Shown in pieces: positions 1 to 11,899 of a stretch of DNA of 64,000 nt. The stretch comes from Cenococcum geophilum 1.58 (taxonomy: Eukaryota; Ascomycota; Dothideomycetes; Gloniales; Gloniaceae). The stretch lies in NCBI GenBank assembly GCA_001692895.1, contig KV748213.1:1-64000 (forward strand), given 5' to 3'. Made by a program: the position numbers and the translations under genes. The notes under the pieces are model-generated. The model worked only from the letters and a program-made list of their open reading frames with translations, searched no databases and had not been told where the DNA came from. Positions within the stretch are counted from its first letter, which is position 1. Each line of letters starts with the position of its first letter.

Positions 1-1155
1 GGCAGTAGAAGGTATATAGGCGTAGGAGTAGGAGGGGGGGGGGGGGCGGCGGTAGTAGACGCTATTATCTCTATTAGTTATACTTTTTATAGCTTATATT
101 ACTAACTTACAGACTTAAAAGGAGTAGTGTGCCCCTTTACTACTATAATAGCAGTTAGTATAGCTGCTGCGTAGCTAGCCGGCAACTAGCATACAACTCT
201 ATAAATGGGCTACCGCCCTATATATATAACGTATAAGCCTATAAGGCTATTATACCCCGGCTTTACGCTAGGGCGGCCTTTGTATTTAAGGCCCTAGCCT
301 TTAAGCAGACCCCCTAGTAGACCCTAGAAGCTCTACCTAGGCTAAAAGCCTACTATAAAGATACGCCCTAAATACGCGGTAGGGGATACAACGCCTATAT
401 TATAGCCGTGTTAGCGGCGGCGGCTTTAGTAGCAGTAGTAAGTATAATAGGTAAGGGATTCTAGAGCGGGAGGGCGGCGGGCTAATTAACGGCCGTAAAG
501 CTAGCTGGGGGGAGAGCGACGGGGGCGGCGGTAGTAGCGGCGGCGGTAGTAGTAGGAGTGGGGAGGGGCCTAGCGGCAGCTATAGCTACAGCAGCTATTT
601 ATATATTAGTATCTTCTTAAATTCTTAAATTCTTTTATAGTACTAATACTTACTAGTACGCTTATCTGCTGGGACTGAAGTCCTATATATAGGCTACTCG
701 GCCTAAGATAGCAGAGGTATAGATAAAAAGCGGCAGCTGGGCGCAGATATGGTGGTAGTGGCGGCGGCGGTAGTAATATAGTGGTAGTAGTAGTAGAGCT
801 AGAGTAGGAGTAGGAGTAGGAGTAGGGGCGGCAGCAGTAGTAAGAACGGCAGCGGTAGTAGGAGCAGGAGTAGACGATATAGCAGCAGCAGCAGCAGTAC
901 TAATAGTGGTAGTAATAGTGGTGCTATTACTTAAGGAAGAAGATAACAATAACAATAACAACGTAAATAGCTATTATTAATATACGTTATGTAATTAACT
1001 ATATAAATCTATATCACGCGATTATTATATAAAGGCAGCCTTACGTTACCACGAGGTAACTATATAAATTCTATAGTAGTAGGGCAGTAGTAGGTAGTAG
1101 AGGATAGTAGTATAGCAGCACTTAGTTTAAAGGGACGGAGGCCCGCCGCAGGCGT
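1..1155. other. RIP-degraded DNA with trinucleotide runs, no gene seen
   Basis: I see no gene here. The sequence is rich in TAG and TAA in all frames, with interrupted GGC/GTA trinucleotide runs (about 510-560, 760-910) and a G run near 37-46. The only long open frame, on the minus strand at 683-961, is a low-complexity Ser/Thr/Ala/Pro translation of these runs. The stretch is probably degraded transposon DNA, but I recognise no family. Confidence 0.6.
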
Positions 1156-1245
1156 GAGAAATAGGCTAAATTTCTCCAAGGACCGAATTGCCGGCTGTAA
1201 GTCGGTAAGGAGGAAATTTTCCTTGGAAAATCTGGCCTATTTCTC
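1156..1245. repeat. Hairpin with about 27-bp imperfect inverted arms
   Basis: The left arm starts gagaaataggc at 1156. The right arm ends ggcctatttctc at 1245. The arms pair over about 27 bases with a few mismatches, around a GC-richer loop. The hairpin lies just beyond the C-terminal end of the Tc1-like relic, so it could be a terminal structure of that element or an independent small MITE. I could not find a clear target-site duplication. Confidence 0.55.
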
Positions 1246-1254
1246 GTCTCTATA

Positions 1255-2125
1255 TACTAACTTAAAAAGCTATTAAAGCCATTACCCTATTACTTTAGCG
1301 CCTCCTTTTATATAGTAAAATATTATTAAATAAACTCCTTTAGCTTATTAAAGAACTTCTTAATTAGATTTAGATTGGGCGAGTATCTAGGTAAGTATAT
1401 AAGCTTTATACCGGCTCGCTTAAAGAGGGAGCTAATATAGGCTAAGTAATAAAAGCTCGCGTTAGCTATAATAACTACTAATCTTAATTTTAGATAAGGA
1501 TTATAATAAGGTAAGAGGATATGCTTAATCTAGTAGTTATAGCCCTCTAAATTTATTAAGCTAGTATATACTAATAATACTAGTACACCGTTAATAGTAT
1601 AGGTAAGTAGTATATTAACTCGCTGCTTACTACGATTATATAGTATATATAGAACTAGTATAACTCCCACTAATAACTAAAACGCCTTTTATATACCTAT
1701 CTTTAAGTTAGCTCTAGATTCGTCTATAAATACTAACTAATTAATAGTAAACTGCGAGATTATAGCTTAGAATAAGGTATAATCCTCCTAGCTTTGCTTA
1801 TAGGCAACTCGGCGAGCCTTATATATAATTAGCAACTTCTATATATACGCCTATAAAAGCTTCCTTACTAGCTTCCAGCTCTAGCTAGTAACTCTTAATT
1901 CTACACTAAGTATCTACCTACTAATAACTACCTAGAACTAATTATAGATAAACTATATTATTTTATTAAGATATAAGTGCGGAGCCTTATCTAGTCGGTA
2001 GAGCAATGCGATAATTATCTCGTTATTTAATATACGTTTTAACTTATATTCGCAACCGAGCCTTATCTTTCTATATAGCCTTATTTTCTTCTAAATACGT
2101 TAGATTGCCTTAGGAGAGCAATCGG
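1255..2125 (-). pseudogene. Tc1/mariner-type (DDE_3) transposase relic
   Basis: This is the dead remnant of a cut-and-paste DNA transposase. Read on the minus strand, fragments resemble the DDE_3 catalytic core of fungal Tc1-like elements. An FIDES stretch corresponds to the first catalytic Asp. IIANAS lies where VMDNAS is usual, so the second Asp is changed. LPRYSPNLNLIK at about 1360-1395 stands for the family's LPPYSPDLNPIE, with the catalytic Glu changed to Lys by G-to-A. Many TAG/TAA codons interrupt the frame, and CpA/TpG are scarce, as expected after RIP. No intact copy is possible. The hairpin at 1156-1245 may mark one end; the other end should lie near 2125, where normal base composition begins abruptly. 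Confidence 0.75.
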
Positions 2126-2894
2126 CTTAACGAGTATATAATGCTTGAAACAGAAATCCGCATTAGATCTCGACGTCTTGGTTTGACAGCTGACGGAGGT
2201 GAAGCTGTAAGAAAGCCGCGGTTCCCCAGAAATGTAAAGCCGCGAACTTCAGTCATGCAATGTTCACTATCAAGACACTATCCCACTCCAAGAATGTCAT
2301 CATATTATACACTCGTCACCCATCACCCATCACCATCTCGCTTATAGCCGTATCGATACCTCCCTTCCTCGCTAGCCTTCTTCGTTTGTTGCTGCAACTC
2401 TTCCATATGCCTCCATGATCGTTGACATTTTGTTGGTCTGCCTTGAAATGGCTCTCGCATTAGCCCCCTAATACCTCGTGCCAATGTCCTTCGCCTCTTT
2501 TCTGCTTTCTCGGATACTCCTGTTTCTTTGCCCCAATTTCATGGCCGCCGCGGTCTGTGTCTTCCTTTAGCTGTCGCATAGGAGTGGTGCTGAGTGGTCG
2601 AATAAAAGGACTCACTCGTTGAGGGTATAGCGGGAAAAAGGGTGGTCAATGAGGAAGTCGCGGTGCCATGGTTACAAAGAACTTGATATTATTGCAGAAG
2701 GGGTAGATGAGGGTAGTAAAAAGCCAGTTGCAAGTATGAGAGCTCAAATTTATTGTGATAATTACTTTAGTTTTATACTCTATCAGGTAGAGTAATCGAG
2801 GCGAGGATATCTTTATACAAGCGTTCGCAGCAGTGAGCTTGGCATTCCAGTGGTCTCATTGACGATACAAAATCTTCCAAATATACCCAAGTCA
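2126..2894. other. Downstream flank of RAD4, normal composition
   Basis: Base composition returns to normal at about 2126, so this is host DNA outside the RIP-affected block. It holds the 3' flank of the minus-strand RAD4 gene. A 68-codon plus-strand open frame (2141-2347) shows no recognisable motif and I do not call it a gene. Confidence 0.6.
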
Positions 2895-5800
2895 TTAATC
2901 AGTAAGACAGACTAGCCAGTCCGGGTCTGCATCCTCATCCTCAGGGTCGTTAGACGGCAAAGAGTCCCTGTCATCATCACTTGTATCTACCTTGACGAGG
3001 TCGGGAAGGCGTGGTGGTGATTTTGAAACATTTGGCTCTGACGTTTGTGCTTCTAAGTCGGGTGATGCGGTGGATTCTCTTGCAGAGGAATAAGTTTTTT
3101 CTTCGATCGCATCAGCCGACAAAGACCTCGTTGTCGAAATATGCCCTGGTTTCTCCCGAGCGGGACTCTGACTTCGTAACGTGCGGCCGGAATGTCCGTT
3201 ATATCCTAATGCCGTTGGCTCCGTAGTATCGACTTTGCGGCTTGAATCTGCAAAATCACCTACTTCTACTAGAAACCCACCGGCCATACTCAAATCTAGG
3301 ACTGAAGCTTCTTGGGGCATTGCTTGCTCTCCTCTTACTTTTTCGGGTGCAGACTCTTCACGTGTGAAGCCACCATCCTCTCCAGTACTATCTTCAGGAA
3401 GAAAACCTTCTCCCATATCATGTTTTGTGACGGGGTCCACATGCTGTCCACCATTTTCTTGGGCATACTCGTGAGCTTCTAGATCTCGCTCATCCATAGA
3501 ACCCTCAAAAGCATCGGCTTTTACGGGAATAAAACCACCGCCGTAATCACCCCCATATGCGAGACCCGAATTTACGGTTCTTGTAATGGGTCTCATTGGC
3601 TCAGTAGGACCAGCATCGGGGAAGAAGCCGCCAGCTTGATACCGTTCAGTAAGCTCGTCCTCAATACTGTCTATCTCTTGTTGGACATCAGCTGTTTGCC
3701 CGTCGATCTCGTAACCTCTCACTCTCTGGGCAATTCGCAGTCCTATGAGAAATCTCCTCCACAGCCGCAGAGCCCCGGCGCTTCGCTGAGCGTTCTCTGC
3801 TTCTTCTTTCATGTATGCAAATCCGTGAATGACGGCTTCGACGGCTTCGCGATACTGACTCGCCACTATAATTCCTTGTATGACGGCAGCACCGTGACGA
3901 CCTTTGAATTGAAATCCAGTAACGGCATCTGCATAGTCCACTCCTACTATACGAGCAGCTTTTGCAGCGTCAGGTGAGCGAACGTGGACGCCGTCTTTCG
4001 GGATCATAGACGGAACGTAAATGTCGAGGTTACCATAAGCGTTGCGAGGAACTCGACCCCGAACGACAGGCGGAGGGACGTAGAGCTCCGTCTGAAACGC
4101 TGCATAAAGGCCGACACACACATCATCTTCGGGATCTATGGCCTGTGGCGTTAGAGAGTGGCGAGTTCTTTTTCGTCGCTTTGCATGTTTCAGGGGCTGT
4201 GCGCCGTCCTGCTTGCCCGTTAATGTATTTACTGGATATTGACCCATATGTAGTGCCTACCATGACTTCCCGTCCAAGGCGGTACCATTTATCAGCACTT
4301 CTCACAATATGGACATCTCGCCTCCGATAAACTGACTCCATGTTGCTCGATGCAGCAGTGCCAATGTTGACTTTTCCAACTCCTTTCTTTGGATGAATGA
4401 CCTGATTATGTTTGAGATGGCGTTCAAGCACATATATAGGATGGTCCTTAAAGTCTTGGACGTTTCGCGGCATTCCTTCTGCGGCTTCTTTTCGTGCAAG
4501 TGCTGCGTCTTCGACTTGATCTCTGTCCTACATGAAGATTAGATCCAATTAAAACCCACATCTCGTATTCGCTCACAAGGATAGTTCCTCTTCTGAAGAC
4601 TTTAAGAGCCTTCTTCCACCATTTCGCACCCCCCTCTGTACTCTCAACTCTTGATCTCCTTGTTTTAGCATTGTATGCTTTCGCATACTGCCGGGTTATA
4701 TCTTTGGCAACGGAATCTTCTTCGAATGCAACGACATAGCTTAATACGGTTTGCTGATAGCCTAGTGGGGGTTCTAATTTATCAGGTTTGTCAACAGTAG
4801 AGGTTGAAAGTGGATCAACCGTAACCCATTTTTGAACTGCTGAATTGAAAGCTTCAACCCAGTAGACTGGATACGCGGTATGATGTATTTTTTTAGGCTT
4901 AGGCTCTGAAGAAATGTCAGCATGCAACCGTGCTAAAGGCGCTTAAATTTTACATACGGGGAGCTGGTTTGCTTAGACCATATCCATGATTTCTGGCGGA
5001 ACCAAGTTGTCCTAGCCTTGATATTCGCTTAGGTCGGCTCGGGGCTACTGATTTCTCTGCTTGAATGGTTGGGGCTGTAGATGCGTTTGCATCAGATTTA
5101 GAGCTCATAGGAGATGCATCTGATAAGGAGGGATCCAGGATCACAGTATTCTTTTGTATCTTCGGCGTCTGAAGATGTGTATTCTGTGCTATCGAAGCAA
5201 AAGGAAGGCACTGTAATGAGCATACTAATCGTGCTTCGACCCCAATCGCTCTTAGAAGAGCACAAAACAATTGGGTACCAACGTCTTGAGATCCTTCAAG
5301 TATCCTAGCAGCTTTTCTAAACTCCAGACGCTGCATAGGCGGGTCAAGGTTGTCAAGAATTTTGAGCTAATGTACGCCTGGAATTAGTAGATGAGACTTG
5401 AATTTCCTAGGAAGATTAGGTTCATACTTCTTGCTCTACTTCTTCACTATCAGCCCATCTTGGTTTATGTAGGCCTAGAGCCGTAATGGAGAATCTGCTC
5501 GACCACATCGTTTTGATGGCTTGAAGACCATTTATAAAGCATTTTGCGGCCTGGGCTTGAGTATGTTCGGGGTTCGGAATAAGGTCAGAGAGCATCTTTG
5601 GAGAAGGCAGCTTCCGTAAAATGTTCTAGGCAAATTAGCGTAGAGTGCCTTTCGATATAATCTGATTCAAAAGTACCTGGGCCCCGTCATCATTGCACCA
5701 AGCGTTCCGGAGATGGACGTGATATAATAGGCATAGAAGGTGCACTTTATGAATATCAAGTCTCCGTCTTTTATCAGCCGCAGTAACACCCTTCCGGCGA

Positions 5801-6324
5801 ACTTGCTTTGTAACTGTTTTACCAGCTTTGTTATCTCCAATGACGATCGAGAGATCCCCGATATGAGACTCAACTCGCGTAGTTTCTCCATCTTCGCCCT
5901 CAATTTGACCTAGCCCTACATCTTCCCATTCAAATTCACTTTCATCTGACTCTTCAGAATAATCTGTAACGGTGTGAAGCCTTGCATTCCAATTATAATC
6001 CACTATTTCTTGATCGCTTTCTGTCGGCGCCGGCGAGGTTGATTTGGGCGCAATTCGGATATTGGGAGCGGGGCTTTGTCTCGTATCGTCGGTTTCATTT
6101 CCAATAATGCCTCTTGCTGTCCTTCGTTTCTTCAGTGGTTTACTATCCTCATCAGCCCCAGCAACTACGGAAGTTGTTGCCTCCGAGAGTAAGTCTCGAA
6201 AGACTTCCGGAACTTCGGTATCTTGCTTTGAGATCCTGCCCTTTGTGCCTCGAGTGCGTGCCGCACTACTGGTACTCTGCGAAGCTAGCACTGTCTTCCG
6301 TGATCTGCCTCTACTGCCCGCCAT
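2895..6324 (-). CDS. RAD4: DNA repair protein Rad4/XPC homologue, six exons
   Basis: Rad4/XPC recognises helix-distorting lesions in nucleotide excision repair, acting in the nucleus with Rad23. I infer exons 6324-5677, 5625-5428, 5366-4958, 4905-4577, 4527-4261 and 4211-2895. The five introns are 51, 61, 52, 49 and 49 bp, all GT-AG, several with a CTAAT or CTGAC branch site. The joined frame is 3,168 bp (1,055 residues), near the usual fungal size. The transglutaminase-fold region runs from about residue 290 to 515 (SQDVGTQLFCALLRAIGVEA; PVYWVEAFNSAVQKW). BHD1 starts at MPRNVQDFKDHP, about residue 547. BHD2/BHD3 lie at about 605-750 (VPRNAYGNLDIYVP). The tail is acidic. ATG 6324 is chosen for its strong context (accATGg). 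Two in-frame stops near 5626-5640 lie inside intron 1 and are not lesions. The gene looks intact although transposons begin 261 bp upstream. Confidence 0.93.
5626..5676 (-). other. RAD4 intron 1 (51 bp)
   Basis: The donor is gtactt, the branch-like site gctaat and the acceptor cctag, in phase 0. Reading through it would meet TAA and TAG. Splicing instead joins CNDDGAQ to NILRKLPSP and gives the spacing I recall for other Rad4 proteins before the FINGL motif. Without this intron the gene would look broken. Confidence 0.85.
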
Positions 6325-6585
6325 GGTTATCGTATTCAAGATGAGAATGGGAAGAAGATAAGAAGAGACTGAAATCACCGACCAGCGGAGATGCAGATGT
6401 TGCGCCCGTTGGTTGTGAGACGCTGCGCATTGCTCCAAACAAGGTACGTAATAATAGTACAGATTTCTTTGAAAAACGGATGAACACGCGACCTTGCACA
6501 CAGACATGCTCTTTGTCTATCCCACAAGGCTGCCCAAGCTTTGCGGCTGATGACGCGCACTCACGTGCGGCTTGGCATCTAATTA
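6325..6585 (-). promoter_or_regulatory. RAD4 upstream region, truncated by a transposon
   Basis: Only 261 bp of host sequence separates the RAD4 start codon from the TA target site of the Fot1-like element. It has normal composition and no recognisable promoter motif. The native promoter is either compact or has been separated from farther upstream sequence by the 2.5-kb insertion. Confidence 0.5.
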
Positions 6586-6624
6586 ACGTGGGACCCCAGG
6601 AAGCGAGACACCCCCCCAAGCGAG
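6586..6624. repeat. Left terminal inverted repeat of the Fot1-like element
   Basis: It begins acgtgggaccccaggaagc and includes a run of seven C. It pairs with 9057-9095 with two mismatches and is preceded by the TA target dinucleotide. Confidence 0.9.
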
Positions 6625-7135
6625 TCACTTACCCCCAGATGCATTTGTATTAATAATAAAATTAACAACGCCTTTATATTAAATCTAAATAGCCCAAATT
6701 AAAGCGATTATGCTTCTTATTATAAAAGAAAACGGCTTAGAAGTTTCCGAGTACGTTGTGGGCGTAAGTTTGCCCCCAACGTTGACTAATTAGATAGCTT
6801 ACCACCACACTCTTCCAAGCCTCCCTTCCAGATCAACTCACTACCAAATTCCTTTGCAGGCTAAGGATTACACTAAAAAACGTATATAAAGGTTGCCTAG
6901 TCTTAACTATATTCACTAGGGTTTAATATAGCTCTAGTATATAAAGCAACGTTAAGCTCTAGTAGAGAGGTCCCTTCCTTATACTCCTTTTAAGCTAACT
7001 TTTAGGCAGCAAGCTCCTATTTTTGTAGATCCTCCAACTTTAATTAATTAACGTCCTCCTAGGTAAGGACTTTGCCCTTACTTAGGAGTCTCCTACTACT
7101 TTTCTTATCTATCTTATACTTCTAAAATCGCTTAT

Positions 7136-7555
7136 TGTTACAAACGCTTTAAGTACGATATTACGACTACTAGGAGAGGAGTTGGAAGCAGCTAGTTGGT
7201 TAATTAAGGCATGGTCTAAAATAGAGCCGGTAGAACTATATAATAAGGAATAGTAACTAAGGTTATATAATGTGCTACGTATTAAATAAAAGGAACAGGA
7301 GGAACTTATGTACCTTATATATAAGACGTACTTCACGTATAAGGAGGATTTCTTAGAAGTACGGTTGTGTATTTAAAGGACTATAGTCCCTACCTAGATA
7401 GTTCTTCTCTTTGTAGTGAATCTTAGAATATAATTAGAGTTAATCTATTAGGCAACTACTCTACTAGTTATTATTACATTATTGACTTCCTACTTACCTA
7501 TATACCTAGCTTATTAATAAGTCTACCGTAGTTCCTGCTATAAGGCTTTATTACA
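7136..7555 (+). mobile_element. Solo LTR of the Gypsy-1/2 family
   Basis: This 420-bp LTR is collinear with the 422-425 bp LTRs of Gypsy-1 and Gypsy-2. It starts tgttacaaacgc and ends tttattaca. A perfect 5-bp duplication (cttat, 7131-7135 and 7556-7560) flanks it. No internal sequence remains, so the element was lost by LTR-LTR recombination. Confidence 0.92.
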
Positions 7556-7579
7556 CTTATTCTCTTCTCTTTATATTTA

Positions 7580-8900
7580 TACATTAGTAGCAAAGCTAAT
7601 AGCAGCTTTAAATAGCTTTTTAACGTATTGCTAAATAGGGGTTTTAAGCATACCATCTGGTCGCTCGGTAGTTAATTCGGTAATCTAATTTTATAGAGAC
7701 TTAAGGTCCTCTACAGTCCTAGGGGTCTTTAGGGTTTAACGGTCTATAATTATAATTAACTAGCTTATTTTAGGGCTTGCGGAGGCCTCTATACGTGGTA
7801 AAGTCTTTAAAATAGTAGTAGAATTATATAATAGAAGACCTATAGCTTTCTAGGCGCTACAAATTGTCTTATAAGTAAACGCCTTAGCGCGCGCTATAGG
7901 GTGGAGCTTTATAAAATACTCTTTGTTAATTCCTATATAGCCATAATAATAGAAGTTATCCACCTCTACGCCATAGTAGTACTAAAGAGGTCTAAAACAG
8001 CTTATATCTAGTAGCTGAAGCTTATATATTAAATAAGGTGGGAGTATAACTAGAATAATCTTATGCGACAGCGTATACTTAATAAACTGCTAGGTAATGT
8101 GGCTTAAGTAATTATCTATTATAAGTATACGATAGCTTTAAATGTTGCCCTTATTATCCTCCAAAAGATATCGCGTATAAGTATTATAGTATTTAATATA
8201 GTATAGGCCTAGCGAGTCGTCTGTCTAGCCTTTTGTTAAGGTTATATAGGTATACCCACGAAGACGTTTATCCTGCTTAGTAATTTAATACTAAGTCTTT
8301 TAGTATTACTGCCCTTTCCAAATTATAAACGGAGGTAGGTAAGAGCTATTAGCGCTAATTGTCTTAATTATAAAGACTAGCTTTTGTGTTCCTAGTTATT
8401 AAATAGTCTAATTCTTTAACCTCTCCTTACTAGTCTTACTATCTACAATTACTTAAGCCGATGCTGCCAGGCCTAGTATTACCCCTTTTTCGTTAAAGTT
8501 ATGCATGAATTTGGAGTGCTTAATTAAGTATTTATCCCGTATGCTTTAAAAGAACTTAAACCAGTCGCGAATAATAACTAGATTATTATTCTAGGCTCTC
8601 TAGCAATCTAATTAACAACTTATAATACTATAGAGCCCGTGGTATTGCGTAAATCTCTTCCCTTAATATTTACCTATAACCCTACCTTCTGCTAAGAATA
8701 AGTTCGCAATTATAGAAAGCATATTAACTCTTATTAGAAAGCCCTAGGACTAATATTCGCGTATCTATTTAATAATTTAATCCTCCTAATAAGTATGCAG
8801 TAGGGTTTTATGGGCTAGGTGTTAAGGGAGACGCCCAGCAAGACAATGAGCAACGGTAGAGGGTGGTAATGCGCGAATATCGGAGGCTTTGCGAATCGAC
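7580..8900 (-). pseudogene. Pogo/Fot1 (DDE_1) transposase relic
   Basis: Read on the minus strand, the region 8000-8150 gives a block resembling SHIT.QFIKYTLSHKIILV followed by LPPYLIYKLQLLDI. This matches the SH(I/L)T block and the PPH(S/T)THLLQPLDV block that characterise DDE_1 transposases of the Fot1/pogo group. Many TAA/TAG codons interrupt all frames. The protein cannot be made. Its position between paired terminal repeats makes it the element's own transposase. Confidence 0.78.
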
Positions 8901-9056
8901 GGCTCAACGCCTAATTTAACGTCTTGTATAGCTTTTTATATGGAGGTTTCGGCTTCGCGAGAACTAAATTTAGGAAGGGACATGGCGATTTGTGCTAGAA
9001 ATTTTCGATTTAGGTGTAATTTGGCAGGGAAGAAGGGGAGGCATGGGCGCGAATGT

Positions 9057-9095
9057 CTCGCTAGGGGGGGTGTCTTGCTTCCTGGGGTCCCACGT
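9057..9095. repeat. Right terminal inverted repeat of the Fot1-like element
   Basis: It is the reverse complement of 6586-6624 with two mismatches, and is followed by TA at 9096-9097. Confidence 0.9.
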
Positions 9096-9146
9096 TACGG
9101 CCTGACTTCTTGTAATTCCTCTAGCCTTTAAGTCTGGAGCTCGGAG

Positions 9147-11376
9147 AGTGTTGCCGAAAGCTCTAGAAGTGTTAAAATGCGCCACGTTGCAAAATCTTAC
9201 ACTAGATAAACTTTAATGAGTTTTTAGTATAAAATTCTTTAATTTTTGGCATTAATCTATTAAAGCTATATTAGATTAAATAATATTATAACTATCCTAT
9301 CTTTGGTATACGTAAGATTATATTATTTTAATATTAGAAATAGCTAATAATATATAAATACCCTAAAGTGCGAAAGATATATCTAGGGTAGATTAATAAT
9401 ATATCTAAGATATAATTTAAACACCCTTACATATCTACCTATGTTAGGTAGTTTTTCTATATTACTACTAATGGAAGTAACTTAGTCCTTAATTAAAGAC
9501 TTAGAATAATTATAAGAGGACTTCTTTTATTAATAGTAACGGGTGTAGAAGGAACGCACATATATTAAAGATGGTAATTAGGATATATCTGGCTTATATT
9601 GAGAGTGTTATAAAGATATATAATTCTAAATACCTATACTATAATAATCTACTAATACATTTTCTTTAACGGGAGTAGTAAGTAGAATTTTATAATGCGA
9701 GCTATATATAATATATAAACTAATTATTTCTATAATATAGCTAGGCTTAATATCAATTATATAAACTAGATTACTTATAGTAGAAAGACTTATATTTAGT
9801 TAAGATATTAGAATATTTTACATCCTCTAAATATAGGGTTAGATTTATTATAGATTTATCTAACCTATAGCTAAATAATAAGAATATTATTAAGATGTAT
9901 AAAAATATATATAAGAGACTATATCCTAAATAGATCCTATATATAACTAGGTTCTAATATAGATAAATATAATACTTATATATATTAAAAAACAAAATAA
10001 GTATAATATGCCCTCTTTTTAGCCTCTAAAAGTGCTTAAAAAAGACAAATACCCTATTTAGGCGTGTTTTATTATAAATACTTAAATCCTTAATTATAAA
10101 ACTTTTACTATAAGCAAATTATAGTAGAGGACTAGGAAAAAATACATAAATTTTTTTTTTAAAAAAGTATAATATATTTATAATATAGATGTTACAAACT
10201 CTTATATATATATTTAGTAATTTATTAGAATTAAATTAAGATAATATTAAACGAAGAGATATAAATATATAAGATATTTATTTATCTTATCTATTCTTAT
10301 TAACGTAGATATAAGCTTTATAATAGCATTTATTATATATTTTAGCACTGAATTGCCTATATAGAGTAAAGTACTAATTATAAGCTATATCTTTATATTA
10401 TAAAGTATACGGTTAGTGTCTAATAGGTCCTAAATATATTACTACTATAATTAAGCTATAACTAGTTACTTATAAATAGACCTATGGTAAGTATATACTA
10501 TACTAAGGGAAGTTAAATATAGAACTATAAAAAACACTACTAAAAGTCTCTTTCTTTAGTTTTAAGATACTTATTAAAATATTTAAGAGATTTACTTAAT
10601 TAAGGCTATTAGGGTACTCTAGAAACCTATATAGTAGTAAAGTATAGAAGAAAAAAAAACAAAAAATTGTGGTAAGTTATTATAATAAGTATATAACTAT
10701 AATATAATATTAATATATCTAGGCTGTAACTACGCCTAAGGACCTAGAAAATGGGTACTAGCCCTATATAATATAGAGTTTAACTATATATAGCTAGATA
10801 ATATTAAGGATTGCCCTTATATTATTTTAACTCCTTATAGTAAATATATACATCCTTTAGCGCCTCTATTAAAGGTGCCAATATAGCTTATTAAAGAACT
10901 TTGATAATATATCTAGCGATAGTTAGGGCTAGTGCTTACTTTAAGTATATTATATCTAAGCTATATTAAGACTCTATCTTTATTCTATTAGGTTCTTTTA
11001 TATACAGCCCTTTAATAAAAGAGTTTTATAATATATATATAACGTTACTAGCCTTCTAAGCCTTTATTAAAGCCTAGTAAATCTTAATAAGATGTAATAT
11101 ATAATTAAAAAGTAATAGCTTTTATTATTTCTATAAGGTTAAAATATATAAGGGGTAATATTTAAAAAGCATCTATATTATAAAATAGGTCTTAAATATA
11201 AAAAAAAAATTTACTAAAATAGTAAGCTAATAATTATATACTTTTAAAAAGGCTAGGCGGAAATAATATTAACGTTAAAAACGTTTAAAATTAATATATC
11301 GTTTAAATAAGTTAGTACAGCTAGGTTAGATAAAGTTGTAATTACTATAAATATCCCTAGAATTAATAAAGGTATT
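9147..11376 (+). mobile_element. Repeat family H, copy A, part 1
   Basis: It starts with a lightly mutated block (agtgttgccgaaagctc) shared with 61220-61290 and continues as strongly RIP-mutated DNA collinear with 61330-62760. No transposase or reverse transcriptase was recognised. The end resembles the CAGTGTTG-type ends of some hAT elements, but I found no matching opposite end and leave the class open. Copia-1 interrupts it at 11376 (gtatt duplication 11372-11376 and 33239-33243), and the copy resumes at 33239. Short minus-strand open frames over its left end recur at both copies and are repeat, not gene. Confidence 0.7.
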
Positions 11377-11457
11377 TATTTATATCAATTTAATAATATA
11401 AGTAAGTTATATCTAGGGGTATGAAATACATATAGTATTGTATGCTCTTTTAGATAG
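11377..11457 (-). repeat. Copia-1 3' LTR, distal piece
   Basis: These 81 bp plus 27201-27339 (139 bp) add up to the 220 bp of the other LTR. The break carries the Gypsy-1 duplication gatag (11453-11457 and 27196-27200). Confidence 0.9.
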
Positions 11458-11882
11458 TGTAACGGAACCTTATAGCAAGAACTACGGTAGGCTCGTTATT
11501 AGGCTAGGTGTATAGGAAATGCAAGTACAAAAGTCAACAACGTAATAACAACTAGTGGAGTGGTTGCCCAATAGATTAACTCTAATTATATTCTAAGAAT
11601 TACTATAAGGAAGGAACTATCTAGGTAGGGACTAAGGGTCCTTAAATACATAACTGTACTCCTATAAAATCCTTCTTATACGTAATATACGTCTTATATA
11701 TAAGGTATATAAGTTCCTCTTATTCCTCTTATTTAATATATAGCATATTATATAACCTTAGTTACTATTCCTCATTATATAGTTCTATTGGCTCTATTCT
11801 AGACTATACCTAAATTAACTAACTAGCTTCTTCCGTTTCTTCTCTAAGTAGTTATAATATCGTACTTAAAGCGTCCGTAATA
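11458..11882 (-). repeat. Gypsy-1 3' LTR (425 bp)
   Basis: On the plus strand it starts tgtaacggaacc and ends gcgtccgtaata. It is collinear with 26771-27195 and, inverted, with the Gypsy-2 LTRs. Confidence 0.92.
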
Positions 11883-11899
11883 CCATCTCCCTCCTCTTT

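Larger units (their letters stand above)
6586..9095 (-). mobile_element. Fot1/pogo-like DNA transposon with solo LTR inside
   Basis: The element is bounded by 39-bp inverted repeats and a TA duplication (6584-6585 and 9096-9097), as expected for the Tc1/mariner/pogo superfamily. It is 2,510 bp as found and about 2.1 kb without the inserted solo LTR and its duplication, a typical Fot1 size. The interior is RIP-mutated with a minus-strand transposase relic. The GC-rich ends are nearly unchanged, with two mismatches between them. Short open frames at its right end are chance frames over the terminal repeat. Confidence 0.88.

Noticed and set aside
683..961. 92-codon minus-strand open frame
   Set aside because: It is a translation of trinucleotide runs (Ser/Thr/Ala/Pro low complexity) without start context, motif or codon structure.
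2141..2347. 68-codon plus-strand open frame downstream of RAD4
   Set aside because: No recognisable motif; it starts at the border of the RIP-mutated block and covers the RAD4 3' flank.
5626..5640. RIP-type nonsense mutations in RAD4
   Set aside because: A well-formed 51-bp intron contains both stops and splicing restores the family spacing.
8889..9185. Overlapping small open frames on both strands
   Set aside because: They cover the right inverted repeat of the Fot1-like element and the start of repeat H. The minus-strand one recurs at 61180-61259 with the same first residues because the DNA is a repeat.
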